64,000 nt of DNA from Eleginops maclovinus (lineage: Eukaryota; Chordata; Actinopteri; Perciformes; Eleginopidae), in assembly GCF_036324505.1 (NCBI RefSeq), contig NC_086368.1, forward strand, positions 19,581,878 through 19,645,877, read 5' to 3'. Positions 43,577-64,000 of the stretch are shown piece by piece. Position 1 is the stretch's first letter. Each line of letters begins with the position of its first letter. A program made the translations under genes and the position numbers. The notes under the pieces were generated by a model. That model ran no database searches. It saw nothing but the letters and a program-made list of their open reading frames with translations, and was not told where the DNA came from.

Positions 43577-46500
43577 TTTGATTTGGTCTGGCCTCCATTG
43601 TGTACCCGAACACACAAACGTGGTCGGGCAGAATCACTCGCTGTGTCCAAACATCCTGAGTGAAACACAGTGATCTGTGAGAAGTCACATGATCAGCTCT
43701 GCTCTGAGGAGCACACACTCCAGTGGTGATTACTGCAGCAGTAGCTGAGCTTGTATAAGGTATGAGAAGGGAAAGAAAAGAAAGACAAAAACAAACCTTG
43801 TATTTCTGTCTCAAATCTTCAGAAACATGCAAAACGGTAACCGTGCCAATCATATAGTTGTTTGTGTTTTTATATTGTCTCAGCTACACTCAATTATATT
43901 ATAAATTGTACATTTATTTATCTTTCTTTCGTCTTCTTTCTTTTTCTCATAAAATGTCCCTCAAAGCATTTTGATTAAAGTTAGTAATTGCTAAATAATT
44001 AATAAATGTGTATCTGTTTTTTATTGAGTCATCAGCACCTATTACTAATGAACTCCTTTGAACATAGCATCACCATTTTTGCTAAATCTTATTGGCTTCT
44101 GCGGGAGAGAGTGTTTAAAGACCAAATATATATTTGTGGCTTATCCCGATATTATTTCCCATAAGTGATAACAATTCTCAGCTAACGGATTACGTTATTA
44201 ATCCAAACGTGTGGAGTTGTACGTCGGTATGAAGCCAATAACTGCAATTACAGTGAAGCAAACTGTAAGCATCATATTGTTGTCGTTAAGGAAGGTGCAT
44301 ATATTTGTCTGTGTAAAATGCTTTGAAAGTGAAACCCAATCCCTTGTTTTTGTTAGGGCTGTTCGGTGGAGCAGGCCTGTGTGCTTCAGATCTCACGAGA
44401 GACCGGTCCATAACTCTGAATGTGTGCCAGGGCCTCCACAAGCTATCGATTCTCTGGTGCACTTTAGATGTAACCCAACTCTCGGCAACCATCAATCCTC
44501 TCAGCCCCCTCTGCATCCCGCTGCATCATCCAAAGCGGCCTTCTAGGGTACTGGGTCTAACTGGAAATTATTGATCCTTACGTGGACCATCTGATTATAA
44601 AGTGTTTTATGACTCTCTGGATGGGAGTTTTATTATTTTAGTGGACGCATCTGGTTTCTGATGATGGACTTGATGAGGTCAGTGTATGAGGAAAGGAGAG
44701 GGAGGTAGGATTGAAGAGAAAGACACAGAGAACAATAGAGAAAGAGAGAGACGGGGCGATGAGTTAGAGCGGGGAGTTTAATCGATACTCTAAAGCATGA
44801 CATCATCGTTTAGCCTGTCTGGAGGGACGTCAGGCACTCTGCCAGTAACCGACAACAACCGAACCCTGGCCATGAATCATTAATGTCATCCTCTCATCCA
44901 TCCCTCTACGTTGGTGCAGTCTGGTCTGATGTTACAGGCCAGGGCACCTTCAAGCCATGCAACGTGTTGTGTTTGTCAATAACAACAACTGCTTTCAGAC
45001 GCTGCTGCTACTGTGTTGAACTAATTAAAAGAAAACGAGCCGTACAGCTGTACACAACATACCATAAATACAACTCCTGCTAATTCTTTTTAATGCAATG
45101 ATGGACTTTTCTTTATTGGCTTTTATGCTTACGTATGACTTTTGTGTCATTTTTTATTGATATTATCGAATTTCTTTATTAACTCTGACACATGATTGTA
45201 ATTTGTGGTAGCAGCAAAAGTTGTTCTGATTAAAACTAAATCCCTCCAAACAAACTTTTCCTTCTTGCTCTTCTTTGCGACCCAGAAGGAGCTGCATACT
45301 GTAAGCCACTAGTTGGACAATACCTTTGTCATGTTGACCAAAACAGATTATGATGGATGTGTAAAGGAAGCATTGGCCTTTACAGTTACTATAACCTAGC
45401 TGCTATTACCCCTCCTCCCCCTCAAAGGTAAAGTTATGTAAATAACGTCATTATTGGGTACAAAGCTATGTCACCTTATTAAGAAACACACAATGTGCAA
45501 TTTTGAAAATACAACATACCTTTCATGTCCCAAAGTTCTAGGAAACAAAAAGGAAACATATTAGTGATGGAGGACCTCCGCACAACACTATCCACATCCT
45601 AAATGAAGCAAACCTATTAGATGGAAAAAAGTAGGCGTTCTCATATCTCAGGAGCTGACCTCCAAACCGGACAGGATGACTTCTCTTGAGGTCCAACAAA
45701 CACTTAGACAAGCAGAGACTCAAAGAAAGAGAGAGTCTGTGAATGTAGAGAGGAAGAGGTCAGTTAGTATTCCTGCCGTCTGGATGTGAATTGGTCACTT
45801 ATCGAATATTAATGAAGCTGGGAAGAGCCCTATGTTTTAACCAATACTCTACTTTTGATGTCACTAAGTCAAAATATGTAACAAAGAGAGTTACCTCATA
45901 TCAATGTACATTTACATTTTCTTAGCCTGACAATATCTTATATATACACCATATATGTTTTTTAAATAGTAAAATGTACTATAATCCTCTTTTCAAAAGC
46001 AAATATTAAAAAGTGATTCACAAATAAAATTCACAAATATCACTGAAACAAAACAACATGAACTGAAGAATTCAACCAGAGCTTCTTAGCCTCTTACATA
46101 CAGGAGGTTGACTAGTCATACGAACATAAACTCCCCCTTGCTTCCTACCTGGGAATATTTCAAATTTGATTGGGAGACAGTATAATGGATTTATCAAAGT
46201 AACTGAACACCAGATCTTCATAGGCTCTTTGAACCAAATTAGAAAAGTGCCATACCACCTCAAATCTATGTTCCTGATGACAATAAGGGCCATTTACTCG
46301 ACTGATAACATTTGGAGTAGGTGGTTTTACAAGTTTTGATCATTCGACATAGTATTATACAAACTAAAAGTGAGACTTGATGATGGCACTAAGTGAAAAG
46401 TTAACCAATGTCAATGGGAGGTATCATCTGGGAACCATGAATGTCCGACATTGGAGGTCAGTCCATTTATTCATTTAGAAGATTAGGACACCTCTGGATA

Positions 46501-46999
46501 ATCAAATACATGTTGACCTGCTGGTTGCACTAGAGTAAAAGTCACTAAACAACAAACATTTCCTCCTATTGGGAACATGAAAAAAAAGCTCAAGGCTGAA
46601 TTTAAGTGAAGTCTTATAGTCATAAAGTAAGTTCAATTTTGGCCAACCTGGCTGGGGCAGGAAAAACTACACAGTAGCTCTGAGGAGGAGAAGACGATAT
46701 AGACTCTGGTCTTTTTTCAAATGTGTGATCTAAGGATTCCCACGGTACTTCCTGGAGTATTTAATGACCCTCCACTTTAAAATAAAATTCTCTTTACAGA
46801 ATTACGTGAGATGTAACTGAATATCCATCAAAGCAATCACTGCCACTTACACAGACACCTCAACACATATGCACACGTTTGCATACACAAACAAATGTTT
46901 ACATGCATAGAGGTACTTATACTCTCACACTTCACCACACTAGTAATTGCTGTGCGACAGTTGCCATAGTGACAGGGTGACAGAATATCGAGCTCAATT

Positions 47000-47001
<2 letters not shown>
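43577..47001. other. Gene-free stretch
   Basis: Mostly AT-rich, with a GC-richer island at 44340-44560 and a possible conserved non-coding element near 44760-44900. An old teleost repeat fragment lies at about 46370-46460. No exon could be supported. Confidence 0.6.
46370..46460. repeat. Diverged teleost interspersed repeat fragment
   Basis: It carries 'gacttgatgatggcactaa', 'gtgaaaagttaacc' and 'tctgggaaccatgaatgtc', a phrase order I recognise from a widespread teleost repeat. Class not known to me. Confidence 0.5.

Positions 47002-47068
<67 letters not shown>
47002..47068. repeat. (GT)n microsatellite
   Basis: About 33 units. Confidence 0.97.
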
Positions 47069-60600
<13,532 letters not shown>

Positions 60601-61453
60601 TAAAGAAAAAAAATATTTCAATATTTATTTGCGGTATAAACATGTCTTGAGTTGTTTCCATATACTGTACATAACATAGGGTCAATTGTATTTTCTTCAG
60701 TAGACAGAAAGGTGAAACTGCCCCGGTCAACATGCCCCTTTGTTTTAAAACACAGACAGATTGCATCTATTTTAAAAACTGTTTACAGCACAATACAAAA
60801 CAGCTTGTGTTTCAAGCTGTAACACGATGCAAGATGCATTGTCAAAAAAATCCCTGAAAAATTCCTCACTGAGGTAACGTTTTTAATTTCATTCACTTCT
60901 TCTTTCACTTTGTATTTAGTGCCGCCACTTCCCTTTCTCTATCGCTCACTCTCGTCTTTCCCTCACAAGCACATTCTTACCGAGATGTAGCTACAAGTTT
61001 AAGGACACAGAAACGGCCGTTCCCGTGATCTGGCAAATTTACAAACAGAGAAAAGATTTGATTTCTCTTTCATTGTTACAAAGACACAAACAAAAAACAC
61101 AAGAAAGCAGCTTGAAATCAACCAATTTAGATAGAAAATCTCTGAACTGAAATATATTTCAATCCTAGGGTGTAAATCTTATTGTAAATGGGAAATGACT
61201 TCAGGCGAGGGGGGGCCATTCAAGCATGGTATTGTTTTTATCTCTTATGCTATAATAGGACAGGAACTTTTGCATATAAATCCATAACATATATATACTT
61301 AGATATATATTCATATTTAAAGGCCACAGGAATAGCAAAGAGCACATTTATCAAAATAAGACGGAAAAAGACCTTGTGAATACTGTTTGTAATCGTCTAT
61401 TGTGAAACTTAACTGCCATGCTGAACCACAGCTCTGGCCCTGTAAAGAATCAA

Positions 61454-61480
61454 CGTGTGTGTATGTGTGTGTGTGTGTGT
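61454..61480. repeat. Short (GT)n
   Basis: About 13 GT units with one GTAT interruption. Confidence 0.85.
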
Positions 61481-63906
61481 TAGCGAGGGCCTCTTTAAGG
61501 TTAGTAGTGGGCATGTGGGCTCTAGATTTGGGACACCCCAGGTGAAATGTTACTTCAGTCAACAAGCCATATCGAGCTCAATCTTGTAAAATAGAATAGA
61601 TATAGTACAAAAGAAGAAGCTTTAAAAATGTTGAGGTCTTGGATCTACAAAATACTGCAAAACGGTGTTTTGATATATTGCAGAGTAATAAAGTGGACCT
61701 TGTGTGACCCGCTCTGGTAAAAAAGACAGCTCTCCGTCTTTTATTTCCATGTTCTGATTCGAATAATAGATAAACAAACGTTAATTTTTTCTTTGTACAC
61801 AATGTTTTTTAAACTGAGATACAAAGTACTTAACAGTCAGCATTAGAAACAAGTTAGAAAGATTATATAAGGCCAGCTCAAACCAACCCTGTTCAGATTC
61901 AACTGCTGTCCCCTCTGAAACCCAGTTCATTGTCTCAATTTAGATCCCGTCCACATCACCACTCTTTAACCAAACCTGTAGTTTGCTGTAACTGTGGGCC
62001 TATTGCAAGAATTTGTCACATTCTCCTTTTAGTTTTATTAGATATGTTTCAACCAACTGCATGTCCGCCTTAGACCAACAGAACAAAGAAGGACCTAGAG
62101 TTGAATGAAACACCTGCTCAAAACTGAAAGAAGCTGTTACGACAGTCATGATGTTCTTTAGCATCTGATTTCATATCTAACCGTTCCTGCTTTAGTCCTG
62201 TAACAATAAACCACAAAGACAACCGTGTCCAATTTATCTTTTGACCTCAATACACTTACAGTATAAGACTACTGTTACTGCTTAGTGTAATGTGTTACAT
62301 TGATTATTTTTATGACTAAAACGCTCCCATAAAAAGCAAAATAGGTTGCCTTATAAAGCAATTTTTAAACATATACTTAAAGGAATGATTTAAGTTTAAG
62401 AATACAAAAGAATTCTTGCATAACGCCCAATGTACCCACGAGATTTCCATAACTTTAAGTGCTGCAGCATTTGCTCATATTTTGTCTTTTTTGCTAAGGT
62501 GCTTCTGATGTGGACAGGATCTGAGGAAACTCTTTAACCCCCTGCTGTTTACCGCTGTGTTCAGCAGCAACAGCAGTTAAAAAAACGGTCCTCATCATTC
62601 ATCGTCCCATCTTGGGAAGCAACATCCAACCCGTGGCTACGACTGTTAGAGAGCATATAGTACCACAGCATGCGCAGGTATACAAAATAATGTAGATCTG
62701 TTTACTATTTGCTCTATAATATATATATTTATACCAATGTGGCTTTAATATATCTTCCATTTACCCAAGGCTTAAGGGTGAATCAACTCAGACAAACCGT
62801 TCTTTGACGAAATGGGGTAAACTCTTTGCAGAAAGACCTTTCTTTTGTTTTTTCCAATGCAGTTAAGGGACATGAAGCTATTGAAGTATGTAAGTGCAGT
62901 CTGTAGCTGAGGCCAGTGCCAATCCACAACATCATTATCCCAACACAGAGACAGGATACAATCACATTCCCTGGTCCTAAACTTTGCGAACTTGTACCAA
63001 CATCTTTAAAAAGATTGGCTCAGGCAAAGAGAAGTAATACGAGAGGGCTGACTCACTTCCCTCAACAAAGGTTTGCTAAGATAAGCTGCCCAAAAAGTTA
63101 TTTACAAATGTTAACTCCCTAGCATCCCTTATAGACCTCAAAGTAAAAACGTCAGAGTTGTGAGAAACCAGTTTGGCAACATTTACTAGTCAGACAACAT
63201 GCTGTGATGAAATAAGAGGAAGTTCAGTAGTAACTAGTCAAAACAGTTGGTGGAAACAACGTCTTGTAAGGCAACTGGATGAAAAGTCATAGGGGGAAAC
63301 AAAGAAGGAACTGGGAACTTATAGTGTCTTTACCCACACCCACCCTACATGCCCTTGTCCTACCCACTGCCCGTCTTTGCCCCTAACCCAACCCTCTGAC
63401 CCCTGAACTTCGTCCTCTGCACCCTCCCCACTCGGCATGCAGCTGTCGGGACATGTCGGGACATGTCGCAGCCTGGGACTGGCCTCTCCTCTCCGCCTCT
63501 CGACTCTGAATGTCTCTTTATCTGCCTGCTTTCAGCACCGGCTTCAAGTGCCAACAAGTCAATGGCTTCACCACTGTGCAAACTGCATTAGGTCATAACA
63601 AACTATAAGAAAAACGAAACTTGAAAAAGAAAAAAGACAACTAGGAATATCCCCTCAACGTTCCTCTTTTCTGGCGTCTTCACACCCATTACCGTCCTTT
63701 AGTTTTACTATCTCCTAAGCCATCTGGATTGGATAGGTAAGATTTCTATGCGTATATATATATTTATATAAGGTATAGATTTGTGCGTAAATGTACACAA
63801 AAATATCCAAAAATGCATAAAGACATACTGAATTTGTTAAGGACTGCCCATACATTTATGTACGTTATCATACATACGGAACAAACATACGTACTTTGTT
63901 TATGTT

Positions 63907-63929
63907 TGTGTGTGTGTGTGTGTGTGTGT
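63907..63929. repeat. Short (GT)n
   Basis: About 11 GT units. Confidence 0.85.
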
Positions 63930-64000
63930 TAATTCCTTGGTTTGTAAAACTCTACATTCAGTAGAGTGAGATTTCCTATAAGTAAATCCCAGATTCTCCA

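Larger units (their letters stand above)
60624..64000 (-). other. Possible 3' UTR of an off-window minus-strand gene
   Basis: An AATAAA on the minus strand (60624-60629) stands at the low end of 3.4 kb that has no transposon and only two short GT runs (61454-61480, 63907-63929). It becomes GC-richer near 63340-63560. This is what a long 3' UTR entering from the right could look like, but no coding exon is visible and the reading is weak. Confidence 0.25.

Noticed and set aside
43293..43853. Long repeat-encoded frames (Ile-His-Thr-Tyr and Ala-Arg-Thr-His runs)
   Set aside because: They are translations of the GTAT/GCGT microsatellite; open in all frames for trivial reasons.
44211..44574. Overlapping open frames in a GC-rich patch
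   Set aside because: Two plus-strand frames and one minus-strand frame are open at once, which points to stop-poor composition rather than coding.

Overview
The window is vertebrate nuclear DNA, almost certainly from a teleost fish. Its genes are split by GT-AG introns and show 5'TOP and CCAAT/ETS-type promoters. Its ribosomal protein L29 is the short 64-residue form. It also carries long CA/GT microsatellites, a Tc1 element, two hAT deletion derivatives and decayed repeats of kinds common in ray-finned fish. A percomorph is my guess; the species cannot be read from the sequence.

From 1 to about 28.6 kb the minus strand holds the 5' half of cytosolic isoleucyl-tRNA synthetase (iars1). There is one non-coding first exon and 15 coding exons, and I placed every exon edge from canonical splice sites and unbroken phase. 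Together they encode residues 1 to about 566: the HIGH-type motif, the CP1 editing domain and the return to the catalytic core. The KMSKS half and the tRNA-binding tail lie beyond position 1. One 6.06-kb intron (9612-15675) holds two guests: a Tc1-like DNA transposon with a full-length transposase frame, and an intact, intronless, almost tail-less intermediate-filament gene on the same strand as iars1, with its own TATA-like box and poly(A) signal. Two other introns carry hAT-family deletion derivatives with 8-bp target duplications and remnants of a BED zinc finger.

From 30.5 to 32.7 kb lies rpl29 on the minus strand, complete: a TOP-type first exon, three coding exons and a poly(A) signal. 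Iars1 and rpl29 are arranged tandemly, with about 2 kb between the iars1 start region and the rpl29 3' end. That gap holds one copy of a roughly 295-bp direct repeat; the other copy is in the first coding intron of iars1.

From 32.8 to 64 kb I see no convincing protein gene. It is microsatellite-rich, with at least nine long CA/GT arrays, an ATCT array, a GA array and a compound GTAT/GT/GCGT array. It also has a dead, internally deleted Tc1-like copy, several old teleost repeats and a few stretches that look like conserved non-coding elements. The last 3.4 kb could be the 3' UTR of a minus-strand gene lying to the right, on weak evidence.

Iars1 and rpl29 are both translation housekeeping genes but otherwise independent. 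I found no new multi-gene system. The most interesting items are the nested intronless intermediate-filament gene, the transposase with shortened spacing between its second and third catalytic residues, the paired BED-finger hAT remnants, and the direct repeat that brackets the iars1 promoter.
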